A stretch of 43,073 nucleotides of DNA from Deinococcus indicus. Lineage in GTDB: Bacteria; Deinococcota; Deinococci; Deinococcales; Deinococcaceae. A model generated the notes under the pieces. The model was not told the origin of the DNA. It saw only the letters and a list, made by a program, of their open reading frames with translations, and searched no databases. The stretch spans positions 1 through 43,073 of the forward strand of contig NZ_NHMK01000007.1 in assembly GCF_002198095.1 (NCBI RefSeq), written 5' to 3'. The translations under genes and the position numbers were made by a program. This document shows positions 1 to 7,431 of this stretch, piece by piece; positions within the stretch are counted from its first letter, which is position 1, and the number at the start of each line of letters is the position of its first letter.

Positions 1-148
1 CACGCAGGTGGGGGCGCAGGGGGTGATCCCTGGGCAGCTGGGTGTACAGGTGCCCTTCAAGGTGCAGGGCGCGCGCACCGGGCAGATCGGCGGGTGTCAG
101 GGCAGGGTCGGCTTGGACGAGGGACAGGGGGGAGCCGGGCACCGGCAC
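1..148 (-). CDS. Partial CDS running off the left edge, function unknown
   Basis: An open leftward frame of 49 codons starts at a GTG and continues past the window edge. An in-frame TAA lies just upstream, so translation cannot start further right. The visible product begins V-P-V-P-G-S-P and then reads as ordinary protein (L-T-P-A-D-L-P, then H-L-E-G-H-L-Y-T-Q), with a codon pattern typical of this GC-rich DNA. It is divergent from the HprK-like gene at 180, and the 31 bp between them must hold both start signals. No family can be assigned from so short a piece. Confidence 0.4.
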   Translation of the reverse strand, partial: MPVPGSPLSLVQADPALTPADLPGARALHLEGHLYTQLPRDHPLRPHLR

Positions 149-179
149 AGCATACGGGGCGCCCGTTTATCCTTCGTGG

Positions 180-1067
180 ATGACTGGAGTCCTTCTGAAC
201 GTCCTGGGTGTGGAGGTCCATGCTCAGGCGCCCGCCTCCCTGCTCGCCCCGCTGGCCCTGTACGGCCCTCACGCGGCCCTGATCCGGCCGGTGACGCATC
301 GGGTGCAGGTGCAGGTGCGGCCCGGTCGACGGGCGCCGGGACCAGAGGCCTTTACGGTCCGGACGCACAGCGCCCAGGTACAGGTCACGCCGGTCGGCTC
401 TACTGAGGTCTGGATTCATGGGGCGACGCAGGACGCGCACCTGAGCGTGGGGCGCGAGGGGAGTGTCATCACGGTGCACACCGACTCGGCCGGGCCGGAC
501 GAGGCGTTGATGGTGGCGTTCACGGAGGTGCTGCGCACCCAGGGGTTCTTACCGCTGCATGCGGCGGTGCTGGATCAGGAGGGGTGGGTGACGGCGCTGC
601 TCGGTCCGAGCGGGACGGGCAAGAGCACGGCGCTGCTGGGTGCGTTGCTGTCGGGGGCGCGGCCTGTCACGGAAGATTACGGTCTGTTCGAACCGGCGAC
701 CGGGCTGCTACACGGGCTGGACGCGGGTCTGCGCTGCCTGCCGGACACGCTGGCGCGCGTACGGGCGGCCGTGCCGGACCTGCCGGAACCGCCAGTCGTT
801 CGGGGCAAGGCGCTGGTGACGTGGGAGATGCTGGGCGCCGGGCAGCGCTGGCACGCCCCGCTGACGCACGTGGAGGTGCTGCGCCGCGACGGGAGTGAGG
901 TGAGTGTGCGGCCCCTGCCGCTGGCGCAGCGGGTGATGAACCTGTGGGCAGCGACGGGCGTGCCGCTTCTGCCGGCCAACCGGGACTGGACGAATACCGC
1001 CATCGGCACGCTGGCGCGCGAGTTGGGCTGGTCTGAGCGGACGGTGGCACACCAGACGATGCCGTGA
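180..1067 (+). CDS. HprK-like P-loop kinase/ATPase
   Basis: A 295-aa protein with a clear Walker A (GPSGTGKST, residues 142-150) followed by a T-E-D-Y segment near residue 164. This matches the order seen in HPr kinase/phosphorylase C-terminal domains and in HprK-like proteins of bacterial polysaccharide and lasso-peptide loci. The N-terminal 110 residues are not recognisable. The frame is open further upstream (from about 42), but the ATG at 180 is preferred because the upstream stretch reads as the divergent gene on the other strand. No HPr, asparagine synthase, PqqD or transglutaminase-like partner is visible, so the substrate is unknown. It could instead be a non-kinase P-loop NTPase with the HprK fold. 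Confidence 0.6.
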   Translation: MTGVLLNVLGVEVHAQAPASLLAPLALYGPHAALIRPVTHRVQVQVRPGRRAPGPEAFTVRTHSAQVQVTPVGSTEVWIHGATQDAHLSVGREGSVITVHTDSAGPDEALMVAFTEVLRTQGFLPLHAAVLDQEGWVTALLGPSGTGKSTALLGALLSGARPVTEDYGLFEPATGLLHGLDAGLRCLPDTLARVRAAVPDLPEPPVVRGKALVTWEMLGAGQRWHAPLTHVEVLRRDGSEVSVRPLPLAQRVMNLWAATGVPLLPANRDWTNTAIGTLARELGWSERTVAHQTMP

Positions 1068-1394
1068 ACGCCTGGACGATTTCGTCCAGGCGAACAGCGA
1101 GGATGCGGGTGACGTTCTGATCGGCCTGCATGCTGGCGACCAGAGGAACGAAGAGGATCTGTGCCAGTGCCCACGTGGCGTCACATTCGCCGTGGTGAAA
1201 GCGGCGGGCGCGTTTGGCCTACCGCACAGCGGTAGGTGACGGGACGCAGAGGGTTGAGTACACAGCAGTCGGTTGCAGGTCATACGCGTCCACGGGCGTG
1301 AGGGGCATTTGCAGGGGACATGCAGCGCCGCGAACGGCCCGAGCTCAACGGTTGCCTGGACGTTCAGGAGGCAGTACACATCACTGCCGATCAT
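1068..1394 (-). pseudogene. Decayed or frameshifted gene downstream of PRTRC B copy 1
   Basis: An ATG at 1394 overlaps the stop of the upstream PRTRC B gene as ATGA, the usual sign of translational coupling. The first 30 codons (M-I-G-S-D-V-Y-C-L-L-N-V) look coding. Protein-like sequence then moves to another frame (M-P-L-T-P-V-D-A-Y-D-L-Q-P from 1308, stop at 1219). It continues in that frame past the TAG as F-H-H-G-E-C-D-A-T-W-A-L-A-Q down to a segment near 1131-1068. The simplest reading is one gene broken by a frameshift and a stop. Two very small genes are possible. No family is recognised. Confidence 0.35.
1069..1092. terminator. Perfect inverted repeat after the HprK-like gene
   Basis: Two 11-nt arms (CGCCTGGACGA and its complement) sit around TT, starting just after the HprK-like stop codon. 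The stem is strong but no T-run follows on the plus strand, so a terminator role is only inferred. The repeat also lies within the decayed leftward gene. Confidence 0.35.
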
Positions 1395-2128
1395 GTCAGC
1401 AACTGCGCGAGCGTCTTCCCGGCATTCACGAGCACGTCGGCCGGGAACGTGCCCTGCGCCTGCGCCGTGTCCAGTAATTCCTCGTAGCTGCGTCCCCAGT
1501 TCATGTACCGGTCGGTGCGACTCGGCCCGGTGAACTCCGACTGGAAGAACACCTCCTCCCAGTCGGCTTGCGTGTCCGGCGTGCAGGCCTGCGGGTACGT
1601 GGTGGACCCCCGGCACACCTGTCCGCTGGGGAAGATGTTCCAGAACGGCGCGTGGCACACGGGCGTCTCCAGGGTGGGGCGCGTGTTCTCCCGGAGGGCG
1701 TACACGCTCAGGCTCCCCGGCCCAGCAATGAACACCAGCGGTGGGTGGGGCACGGATTGCCCGGAGAAGCGAGCCACGCTGCCGGCCTGGGCGTACTTGG
1801 GGTTGAACAGGAGGGCTCGTTCCCCGGCGGGGATCCACCAGGCACACGCGGTGGGCGAGGTGGCCAGCGTGTTCTCTCGGGTAGGTGTGAGGGCACGGCC
1901 GCCCAGGGTCATCAGGAGATCACGGGCGTCCTCGCGGGTCAGCGCCTGCGCGGCGCCCAGCACGGCCCGGCCACAGCTGTCGTGCCGGATGCGGTGCTTG
2001 CGGGTGTACGCGCTGTTCAGGCCGTCCTGGCCGCCGGGCGCGTACAGGACCAGAGCGAGGACCGGTTCGTGCAGGGCGGGTGCAGCGCGCTGAGTGCGCT
2101 CAGTGGAGATGGTCATGGTGGCGCTCAT
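1391..2128 (-). CDS. PRTRC system protein B, copy 1
   Basis: A 245-aa protein of the PRTRC protein B family. That family belongs to a plasmid-borne cassette whose biochemical role is not known. Family hallmarks fill the C-terminal half: S-V-A-R-F-S-G, P-H-P-P-L-V-F, H-A-P-F-W-N-I-F, C-R-G-S-T-T-Y-P, then F-F-Q-S-E-F-T-G-P-S-R-T-D-R-Y-M-N-W-G. It aligns along its length with the products at 4652 and 7432. The ATG at 2128 is chosen because hairpin 2139-2158 ends exactly 10 nt before it. A second ATG lies four codons downstream. This is the most diverged copy (F-W-N-I-F and Q-S-E-F where the others have Y-W-N-M-F and Q-S-V-F). Confidence 0.85.
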   Translation of the reverse strand: MSATMTISTERTQRAAPALHEPVLALVLYAPGGQDGLNSAYTRKHRIRHDSCGRAVLGAAQALTREDARDLLMTLGGRALTPTRENTLATSPTACAWWIPAGERALLFNPKYAQAGSVARFSGQSVPHPPLVFIAGPGSLSVYALRENTRPTLETPVCHAPFWNIFPSGQVCRGSTTYPQACTPDTQADWEEVFFQSEFTGPSRTDRYMNWGRSYEELLDTAQAQGTFPADVLVNAGKTLAQLLT

Positions 2129-2138
2129 GCGTGCGGCG

Positions 2139-2158
2139 TGGCCCCCAGGCGGGGGCCA
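2139..2158 (-). promoter_or_regulatory. Start-proximal GGCC hairpin (before PRTRC B copy 1)
   Basis: Perfect 8-bp stem TGGCCCCC/GGGGGCCA with loop AGGC. It ends 10 nt before the ATG at 2128, where a Shine-Dalgarno would be expected. Confidence 0.75.
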
Positions 2159-2163
2159 GCGCT

Positions 2164-2541
2164 TCACGGGATGGAGACTGCGGCAGGCGACCAGGGGTAC
2201 AGGTGCTTGTGATTGACGCGCACCCGCCCGCTCGCCCTGAAGTCGGTGAGCACGTCGGTGATGTTGCCTGGGTGGGCGTGCGGGAAGGCCTGCTGCACGT
2301 CCACGGCGGTGGCTCCTGGGTGGGTGCGCACGTAGTCCTCGATCAGGGCCCCAGGCGTGCCCTGTTCGAGTGCGGGGGCGTCCGGCGCATTCGGTGCCTG
2401 GTGCCGCTGGACGCGGAGGGTGCGCAGCGTCTCGTGATCCAGATCGTCGAGCAGGTGGATGAGCGCCTGGCGGGCCTGCCACGCCGGTTCAGCGGGAAAG
2501 TGAGTGCGGGCCATGTGGTCCAGAAGGCTGAATTCGCTCAT
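2164..2541 (-). CDS. Small hypothetical protein, possible winged-helix
   Basis: A 125-aa protein between F copy 1 and B copy 1. The N-terminal half is helical and acidic (L-I-H-L-L-D-D-L-D-H-E). The C-terminal half (about 70-120) reads like a small winged helix: I-E-D-Y-V, then A-T-A-V-D-V-Q-Q-A-F, then N-I-T-D-V-L-T-D-F, then a basic strand R-V-R-V-N-H-K. DNA binding is inferred, not shown. The ATG at 2541 follows hairpin 2551-2571 by 9 nt. The hairpin for the next gene lies 5 nt after its stop, so the two genes are probably in one transcript. No named family is recognised. Confidence 0.65.
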   Translation of the reverse strand: MSEFSLLDHMARTHFPAEPAWQARQALIHLLDDLDHETLRTLRVQRHQAPNAPDAPALEQGTPGALIEDYVRTHPGATAVDVQQAFPHAHPGNITDVLTDFRASGRVRVNHKHLYPWSPAAVSIP

Positions 2542-2550
2542 ACGCGTCCG

Positions 2551-2571
2551 TGGCCCCCAAGCAGGGGGCCA
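2551..2571 (-). promoter_or_regulatory. Start-proximal GGCC hairpin (before the 2164-2541 gene)
   Basis: Perfect 8-bp stem TGGCCCCC/GGGGGCCA with loop AAGCA. It ends 9 nt before the ATG at 2541, the only canonical copy not at 10 nt. Confidence 0.75.
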
Positions 2572-2579
2572 GGGCTGCG

Positions 2580-3587
2580 TCACGAGGTGGCGCCGCGGGT
2601 GAGTGCGTCCCACATGGCGCGCGTGCGGGCCTGCACGTCCGCGACCGCGCGCAGGTACCTCAGCGCGGCCTTGTGTGAGGCCCAGTCGCGGATTTCGAGC
2701 ATGGCCAGGGATTCGACGGGGCTCTCCGTGTGCGGGATGCCCATCATATCGGTCACGTCCCGGTGGAATTCCAGCACGGGGTCCCGCTCCGGGGTGTCCT
2801 GGCAGATCACCACGTCGATCACCCCCGGGTGCAGGCCGTCCTCGGCCCAGGAGCGCGTGGTGCGCCACTCGAAGGGCAGCGTGGCGAGGTGCGCGAGCAG
2901 GTCGGCGGCCTCCGTCAGCCCTGGGACCACCCGGTGCGCGTGCAGGCGAGACTGAAGGGAGCGGGCCACGTCACCCGGTGCACTCCAGGTGTCCATGGGG
3001 TACGTGCGGCCCAGGTCGTAGGGCGTGGGCGCGCCCTGACGCTGCAGCCAGCGGCACAGGTCCCGCGCGCGGGGCTCCCGGGTGCGTTCCTCGTGCTCGG
3101 CCTCACTGAGGGCTTCGAGGTGGTCATCCCACCACATCTCCCCGAACCGCAGGGCTTCTTCGCCCTGGACGGCGTCCTGACCGGTGAAGACGGGCTGGTA
3201 CGGGGCGAGGGCTGCGCGCAGGGCGTGCATCAGGGCGCCGAACAGGTACCGGTCCCGGGCACGCAGATCCGCGCGCAGGGCCCGCAGGTCCAGCACCCGG
3301 CCGGACTGGGGCAGGACCTCCACGCCGATGGTGGCCGTGTTGTGCTGCGAGTACCCGCACAGGAGGGTGACATCGAGGAGCACGTCCGGCGCGCTGAGAT
3401 CTGTCCGCCAGGTCTCCACGTACGAATGGAGGATGTACGACTCCGGTGTCTCGCCCGGCCGGGGGGCGCGGCGGGGAATGAGGCCCGCCTGCGTGAGGTG
3501 TAGGGCGAGGGTGCACGCGGCGTCCATGACGCCCTCCTCAACGGGGCGGGTGACGTATCCGGTGGGGAGGCGGTGCGCGCGGGGCAC
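2580..3587 (-). CDS. PRTRC system protein F, copy 1
   Basis: This protein resembles PRTRC protein F. The N-terminal part has L-P-T-G-Y-V-T-R and D-A-A-C-T-L-A-L. The C-terminal region (about the last 110 residues) has L-P-F-E-W-R, then D-V-V-I-C-Q-D-T, then L-E-I-R-D-W-A-S-H-K-A-A-L-R-Y-L, characteristic of the family. The start is uncertain. The frame is open to an ATG at 3782, but that extension is a Pro/Ala/Arg-rich overlap with the small gene 3623-3823. GTG 3587 gives 335 aa, close to the family length, so it is used here. No hairpin or clear Shine-Dalgarno precedes it, so translation is probably coupled to the small gene. It is the most canonical of three F-like copies. Confidence 0.7.
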   Translation of the reverse strand: MPRAHRLPTGYVTRPVEEGVMDAACTLALHLTQAGLIPRRAPRPGETPESYILHSYVETWRTDLSAPDVLLDVTLLCGYSQHNTATIGVEVLPQSGRVLDLRALRADLRARDRYLFGALMHALRAALAPYQPVFTGQDAVQGEEALRFGEMWWDDHLEALSEAEHEERTREPRARDLCRWLQRQGAPTPYDLGRTYPMDTWSAPGDVARSLQSRLHAHRVVPGLTEAADLLAHLATLPFEWRTTRSWAEDGLHPGVIDVVICQDTPERDPVLEFHRDVTDMMGIPHTESPVESLAMLEIRDWASHKAALRYLRAVADVQARTRAMWDALTRGATS

Positions 3588-3622
3588 ATTCAGGGGGGCC
3601 AGCCCGGGCGTGCGGGGGGTGG

Positions 3623-3823
3623 TCAGGGCAACAGGGGCGGTGGGGGCAAGCGCGGATCGGGTGGCGTCCGCTCCTGCGTCCGTGTGAGTTTGACCAGGAC
3701 GCGGGTGAGCGCCTCGGGGGCGCGCGTACGCTGGGCGAGCGTGCGGAGCGGGGGCTGCCGGGTGCGGTGCGAGTCGAGCCATATGGTGAACTCCTCCTCA
3801 GAGATGGTCGGGATGAGCGTCAT
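3623..3823 (-). CDS. Small PLLP-tailed protein upstream of PRTRC F copy 1
   Basis: A 66-aa protein starting at an ATG that overlaps the stop of the ThiF gene as ATGA. It begins M-T-L-I-P-T-I-S and has a helical middle (A-L-T-R-V-L-V-K-L-T-R-T). It ends in a proline-rich tail P-P-P-P-L-L-P. Codon third positions are strongly GC, unlike the overlapping protein F frame. Small genes in the same position precede F copies 2 and 3 (7206-7394 and 9199-9357) and share a middle of the type L-x-R-x-x-x-x-x-T/L-R plus a terminal P-L-L-P/L. The function is unknown; coupling to protein F translation or a partner role is inferred. Confidence 0.6.
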   Translation of the reverse strand: MTLIPTISEEEFTIWLDSHRTRQPPLRTLAQRTRAPEALTRVLVKLTRTQERTPPDPRLPPPPLLP

Positions 3824-4608
3824 GCGGCGGGACGGCGGGGACGGCGTTCCCGGCGGGGTTTCAGGAGCGGTTTGGGGCGACGCGCGCGCGGCACCTCGGG
3901 CTGTCCCTCGGGCACGGGGAGCGCGACGACGCGCAGCGGCTCGGCGAGGTTGATGAACGCCCCGCACGTGGGCGTTTTCGCGTTCAGGAGGAGTTCCCCG
4001 AGGAGCTGCGCCGCCTGGAGCGCGACGGCCGGGTTGATGAACAGGTGCTGACGGGTCAGGGCCTCAGCGGCCGAGCAGCTGGGGCGGTCATCGTCCACGC
4101 CCGTGTGCATGGTGGGGTCGCGGTCCAGGACGTGCGGGAGGCGCGCCGGGCTCTGGCGGACCTGCCCGAGGATGACCTGCCCGGTGGCCGCGTCGTTCCC
4201 GCAGTCCAGCCAGTACTGCGGGGGCTGGGAGCGGAAGGCGGCGTGGATGGCGCGGCGGCTCTGGGCGCTGTCCACGCAGCTGATCACGACGTGCGCGCCC
4301 TTCACGTCCCCGTCCTGGAGGGTGCGGGGGTACGCGTCCCAGCACAGGCCCGCGTACAGGTTGCAGCGTTCGACGAGCACCACGGCCTTGTGGCGGCCGA
4401 TGTCGGCGGGGGCGAAGTTCTGCCGGGTGAGGTTCGTTTCGCTGACCACGTCCGGGTCGAAGGCCGTGACGTGCAGGCCGGCGCCGCCGAGGGCGCGGAT
4501 GGCCTGGTCGAGTCGGACGAGGTGGGTGAGCATGAGGCTGCCGGTGCCGCCGACGCCCACGAGGATGAGGCGGACGGGCTCCTTGGGGTCGAAGGTCAGG
4601 GTGTGCAT
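3820..4608 (-). CDS. PRTRC system ThiF family protein (E1-like)
   Basis: A 262-aa protein of the ThiF/MoeB/E1 superfamily, which adenylates the C-terminus of a ubiquitin-like partner. The Rossmann nucleotide-binding motif G-V-G-G-T-G-S is at residues 18-24. The strand ending F-D-P-D-V-V and the N-L-T-R-Q-N-F segment (the conserved N-x-x-R-Q) follow, then S-C-V-D-S and W-L-D-C-G-N. In E1 proteins a cysteine in this last area may be catalytic, but that is not certain here. The tail is very basic. This is the naming component of the PRTRC cassette. No obvious ubiquitin-like partner is known; protein C and the small PLLP proteins are candidates by proximity only. The ATG at 4608 follows hairpin 4619-4638 by 10 nt. 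Confidence 0.85.
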   Translation of the reverse strand: MHTLTFDPKEPVRLILVGVGGTGSLMLTHLVRLDQAIRALGGAGLHVTAFDPDVVSETNLTRQNFAPADIGRHKAVVLVERCNLYAGLCWDAYPRTLQDGDVKGAHVVISCVDSAQSRRAIHAAFRSQPPQYWLDCGNDAATGQVILGQVRQSPARLPHVLDRDPTMHTGVDDDRPSCSAAEALTRQHLFINPAVALQAAQLLGELLLNAKTPTCGAFINLAEPLRVVALPVPEGQPEVPRARRPKPLLKPRRERRPRRPAA

Positions 4609-4618
4609 GATGGCCGCG

Positions 4619-4638
4619 TGGCCCCCGTCAGGGGGCCA
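4619..4638 (-). promoter_or_regulatory. Start-proximal GGCC hairpin (before ThiF)
   Basis: Perfect 8-bp stem TGGCCCCC/GGGGGCCA with loop GTCA. It ends 10 nt before the ATG at 4608. Confidence 0.75.
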
Positions 4639-4651
4639 GGACTCTCGGGGT

Positions 4652-5380
4652 TCAGCTCAGGGCCTGGGCGAGGGTCAGTCCGGCGGGCAGGAGCACCTGT
4701 TCGGGGAACGTCCCGGCAGCAAGGGCGGCGTCGAGGAGTTCCTCGTAGCTCTTGCCCCAGTTCATGTACCGGTCGGTGCGGCTGGGCCCGGTAAACACGG
4801 ACTGGAAGAACGCGGTCTCCCAGTCGTCCTGCGCAGCAGGTGTGCACGAGTCGGGGTAGCGGGTGGTGCCGCGGCACAGCTGGCCGCCGGGGAACATGTT
4901 CCAGTACGGGGCGTGCAGCAGGGGCGTGTCGTCCGTAGGTGGGGCGTCCCCGGTGACGGCGTACACCTTGAGCGTGCCGGGCGTGGCGACGAAGACCAGA
5001 CCTGGGTGAGGGACCGGAATGCCGGACAGGCGCGCGACGCTTTTGGACTGGGCGTACTTTGCGTCGAAGAGCATGGGGCGCAGGCCGGGCGGTCGCCACC
5101 AGGCGACGCACTGGAGGCCGACCGCGAGGGTCGTGGGGCGGGTGCGCTGCAGGCCCTGACCAGCGAGGAGGCGCGTGAGGTCGGTGACGTCGGCCCGGGT
5201 GAGCGCCTGGGCGGGTCCGAGCGTGCACGCCCCCTCGTCCTGCCGCACGGCGTGCTTGCGCAGGAGGATCTGGCTGCCGTGTTGAGTGGCGCGCTCGTAG
5301 ATCAGCAGGGCCAGGGTGGGCAGGAGGGGCCGGGGCATGAGCTCAGCGGCGGTGGGCGGGTACGTGACCTGGAAGGACAT
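4652..5380 (-). CDS. PRTRC system protein B, copy 2
   Basis: A 242-aa PRTRC B paralog beginning M-S-F-Q-V-T-Y. It has the full family block: S-V-A-R-L-S-G-I-P-V-P-H-P-G-L-V-F, H-A-P-Y-W-N-M-F, C-R-G-T-T-R-Y-P, then F-F-Q-S-V-F-T-G-P-S-R-T-D-R-Y-M-N-W-G-K-S-Y. It lies directly upstream of ThiF in the leftward transcript and is closer to copy 3 than to copy 1. The ATG at 5380 is 10 nt from hairpin 5391-5413, and a GGAAGG-like stretch also lies just inside the gene. Function is unknown beyond PRTRC membership. Confidence 0.85.
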   Translation of the reverse strand: MSFQVTYPPTAAELMPRPLLPTLALLIYERATQHGSQILLRKHAVRQDEGACTLGPAQALTRADVTDLTRLLAGQGLQRTRPTTLAVGLQCVAWWRPPGLRPMLFDAKYAQSKSVARLSGIPVPHPGLVFVATPGTLKVYAVTGDAPPTDDTPLLHAPYWNMFPGGQLCRGTTRYPDSCTPAAQDDWETAFFQSVFTGPSRTDRYMNWGKSYEELLDAALAAGTFPEQVLLPAGLTLAQALS

Positions 5381-5390
5381 GCGCGTGAAC

Positions 5391-5413
5391 TGGCCCACCG
5401 CCAGGGTGGGCCA
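5391..5413 (-). promoter_or_regulatory. Start-proximal GGCC hairpin (before PRTRC B copy 2)
   Basis: Nine-bp stem TGGCCCACC/GGTGGGCCA with loop GCCAG. It ends 10 nt before the ATG at 5380. Compared with the TGGCCCCC form, both arms changed together. Confidence 0.75.
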
Positions 5414-5445
5414 GTACTGGGATTGTGCTGCGACGCCAGAGTGGA

Positions 5446-6147
5446 TTACTTTCGATGGACCTCGGCCGGTTCTGTACTGTCTGAAGATACAGGGGTAGCC
5501 TGGACTGTTTCCGCCCCATTACTTTCGTTGAGTGTATTTGAGGGGGCGTTGGCGGGCGATTGCTGTCCCACAGGCTCTCCGGAGTTTTCTGGAACCCTTC
5601 CGCTCTGAGGCGATACATCGGAGCTGCCGGATTGAGGCCGATGCTTCAGGCCAACCATTGCTCGTGATGATGGGTCAAAGAAGGAGACAATACCGAGAAG
5701 AAGTGTCCATTGAGTCCATCGAGCGACTTCCTCAGGGAGTATGAAATACTGACTTATTGCTGCGCCTGCTGACAATAGAATCGTGCTTAACCAAGGATAT
5801 TCAGTGCTGAAAAACTCTCTGTTTGGGATATTTCTTCCTTTTAACTCTAGCTCTACACGTTTTGCGAGACCAATGCCAATGGCGGTGAAAATGGCCGCAA
5901 ATAAGGCACCTATCCACTTGCTGGTCAGTAGACTGACATCGGGAAAGTAGCGAGGCTGCAAAAGCGTGAACACTGGAAAAAATATAGCTAGCGCAAGCGC
6001 AAGCCATGCGCGGGCTATCACATTATTTTCAAAGATCTTTCCCAGTACTGTCTTCAGTAATAAGTTCGCGAGCCATGTGGAAACCGCAAGGATCGAACCC
6101 AGGATGAGTAACGTTATCAGCCAGCCCGAAAGATCATTCGTATTCAT
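5446..6147 (-). CDS. Small integral membrane protein inserted in the PRTRC region
   Basis: A 233-aa protein starting M-N-T-N-D-L-S. Four hydrophobic segments are visible: W-L-I-T-L-L-I-L-G-S near residue 10, A-W-L-A-L-A-L-A near 48, W-I-G-A-L-F-A-A-I-F near 75, and S-T-I-L-L-S-A-G-A-A near 115. A hydrophilic tail of about 70 residues rich in Ser, Pro, Glu and Asn follows. Base composition and codon use are clearly more AT-rich than the flanking PRTRC genes, which points to a later insertion between F copy 2 and hairpin 5391-5413. A GTG at 6201 with a G-rich stretch before it would add 18 residues. No family is recognised; an accessory, immunity or superinfection-type role is only a guess. Confidence 0.7.
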   Translation of the reverse strand: MNTNDLSGWLITLLILGSILAVSTWLANLLLKTVLGKIFENNVIARAWLALALAIFFPVFTLLQPRYFPDVSLLTSKWIGALFAAIFTAIGIGLAKRVELELKGRNIPNREFFSTEYPWLSTILLSAGAAISQYFILPEEVARWTQWTLLLGIVSFFDPSSRAMVGLKHRPQSGSSDVSPQSGRVPENSGEPVGQQSPANAPSNTLNESNGAETVQATPVSSDSTEPAEVHRK

Positions 6148-6198
6148 ACTGAACCGCCACTGTAGTCGAAGTAGTTGATAGATTGAGCCAAATTTGAA

Positions 6199-6217
6199 CA
6201 CCCCCCCTTAGGGGGTG
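6199..6217. repeat. Inverted repeat CACCCCC/GGGGGTG
   Basis: Seven-bp arms separated by CCTTA, lying between the stop of F copy 2 and the membrane-protein gene. It lacks the GGCC core and the 10-nt spacing of the start-proximal hairpins. It could be a decayed member or a separate mRNA structure. Confidence 0.4.
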
Positions 6218-6231
6218 GATTGGCCGACGGT

Positions 6232-7179
6232 TTACTCGAGCCAGGCCTCGTCCGCTGCGATGAGCGCGTCGTGGATGCGGTTTAGGGCCGCGTCGACGCG
6301 CGGGGCGTGCGTGAGCAGGTCCGCGAGCCGCGCACGGTCCGCGTCGCAGTCGTGCAGGATCAGGTGAAGGGCCGCGCCGGTCTCCCCGCCCTGCCAGTGC
6401 AGGTCCATCACCTCGTCGAGCACGTCCACCATCGCGCTTGCCCCTTCCTTCAGGGGGCTGTATGCCCGACTGGGCAGGTGGTCGAGCAGACCGCTGCCGC
6501 GCTCCTCGTCCGTCATGGCCGGCAGGGCGTCGTGCGCCTCTCGCAACTCCGGCAGGGCACGCAGCAGGGGCGCGAGGGCCGGGAAGTCCGGCAGGAGCGG
6601 GATCAGGCGCGCCACGGTTTCGTCCAGGCCTGGCACGTCCCGCAGGTACGGCCAGGGCATCTCGTCACGCACCACCCAGGGGTGCGGGATGCCGCTGCGC
6701 CGCGCGAGGCGGATCACGTCACGCTTCGTCAGGGCCTCCCAGTCCGGGTGCTCCTGGAGGAGGTCCTCGATGACGCGGTCCTCGTGGTGCCACTGCTCGG
6801 CCAACCCATGCGCTTCACGCGGGCCGAACTGCGGGGTGAGGCGCGCGGAGTGAGTTTCGAGCGCAGCAAGGATCCCGGGGAGGACGTGTGGGTCACGCCG
6901 GGCGAGGGCCGCATGCAGGGCGGGCAGGTGCGTGAACCCGTCCGAGTTCGCTTCGACGGTGAGCGTGACCTGGTCCGTGCAGGCGTGCAAGGTCACCTCG
7001 GCGTGCTCCAGGGGTGCCAGCAGGTCGAGTTCTGCCTGAAGGGTCAGGGCGCTCCCTGGTTCGTCCGGGAGGAGATCCCGGAACAGGGCGCGGAGCACGT
7101 CCCTGGGGTCCTGATGCAGGGCGAGCTGCACGCGGGCGTCCAGGCCACGCAGGTCCGCGTCAAGGATCAGGGGAGTCAC
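6232..7179 (-). CDS. PRTRC protein F-like, copy 2
   Basis: A paralog of the products at 8180 and, more distantly, 2580. Residues shared with copy 3 include G-V-x-P-L-x-L-x-A-D-L near the start, then A-R-R-x-G-I-P-H, P-W-P-Y, L-P-E-L-R-x-A-D/H-D-A and a late segment with L-L-T-H-A-P-R-V. The frame is open up to an ATG at 7380, but that part overlaps the small gene 7206-7394 and is Pro/Arg-rich. GTG 7179 is the conservative start. Copies 2 and 3 are closer to each other than to copy 1, so duplication was followed by divergence. Function is unknown. Confidence 0.6.
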   Translation of the reverse strand: MTPLILDADLRGLDARVQLALHQDPRDVLRALFRDLLPDEPGSALTLQAELDLLAPLEHAEVTLHACTDQVTLTVEANSDGFTHLPALHAALARRDPHVLPGILAALETHSARLTPQFGPREAHGLAEQWHHEDRVIEDLLQEHPDWEALTKRDVIRLARRSGIPHPWVVRDEMPWPYLRDVPGLDETVARLIPLLPDFPALAPLLRALPELREAHDALPAMTDEERGSGLLDHLPSRAYSPLKEGASAMVDVLDEVMDLHWQGGETGAALHLILHDCDADRARLADLLTHAPRVDAALNRIHDALIAADEAWLE

Positions 7180-7205
7180 GCCGTCCAGGCGGGGAACGGC
7201 CGGGA

Positions 7206-7394
7206 TCAGAGCAACAGGGGCACGAGTGGGCTGCTCTGCGCGGGACTGGCCCCGCTCTGCCTCAGGGTGACGGTCAGGCGTTTCAGGTCGGGGGATTGCA
7301 GGTCGGCTGCTTTGGGCGCGGGGATGACGCGCGTGCCGTTCGGCAGCAGGGCGCGCAGGGTCGGGGTGAAGTCGGGGCATGAGGGCTCCTCCAT
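7206..7394 (-). CDS. Small PLLL-tailed protein upstream of PRTRC F copy 2
   Basis: A 62-aa protein, M-E-E-P-S-C-P-D-F at the start, with L-K-R-L-T-V-T-L-R-Q in the middle and V-P-L-L-L at the end. Its start is 10 nt from hairpin 7405-7426, which supports real translation. It occupies the same place before an F gene as the genes at 3623 and 9199 and shares their C-terminal pattern. The last codons overlap the protein F frame, where the same bases read A-P-V-A-L. Confidence 0.6.
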   Translation of the reverse strand: MEEPSCPDFTPTLRALLPNGTRVIPAPKAADLQSPDLKRLTVTLRQSGASPAQSSPLVPLLL

Positions 7395-7404
7395 GCGCGC
7401 GTGG

Positions 7405-7426
7405 TGGCCCACCCGAAGGTGGGCCA
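7405..7426 (-). promoter_or_regulatory. Start-proximal GGCC hairpin (before the 7206-7394 gene)
   Basis: Nine-bp stem TGGCCCACC/GGTGGGCCA with loop CGAA. It ends 10 nt before the ATG at 7394. Confidence 0.75.
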
Positions 7427-7431
7427 GCCCT

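Noticed and set aside
3587..3823. Programmed -1 frameshift fusing the small PLLP protein to protein F
   Set aside because: The frames are in -1 relation at all three loci, but no slippery heptamer is seen (the codons are CCC CTG TTG or CCC CTG CTG). Coupling is simpler.
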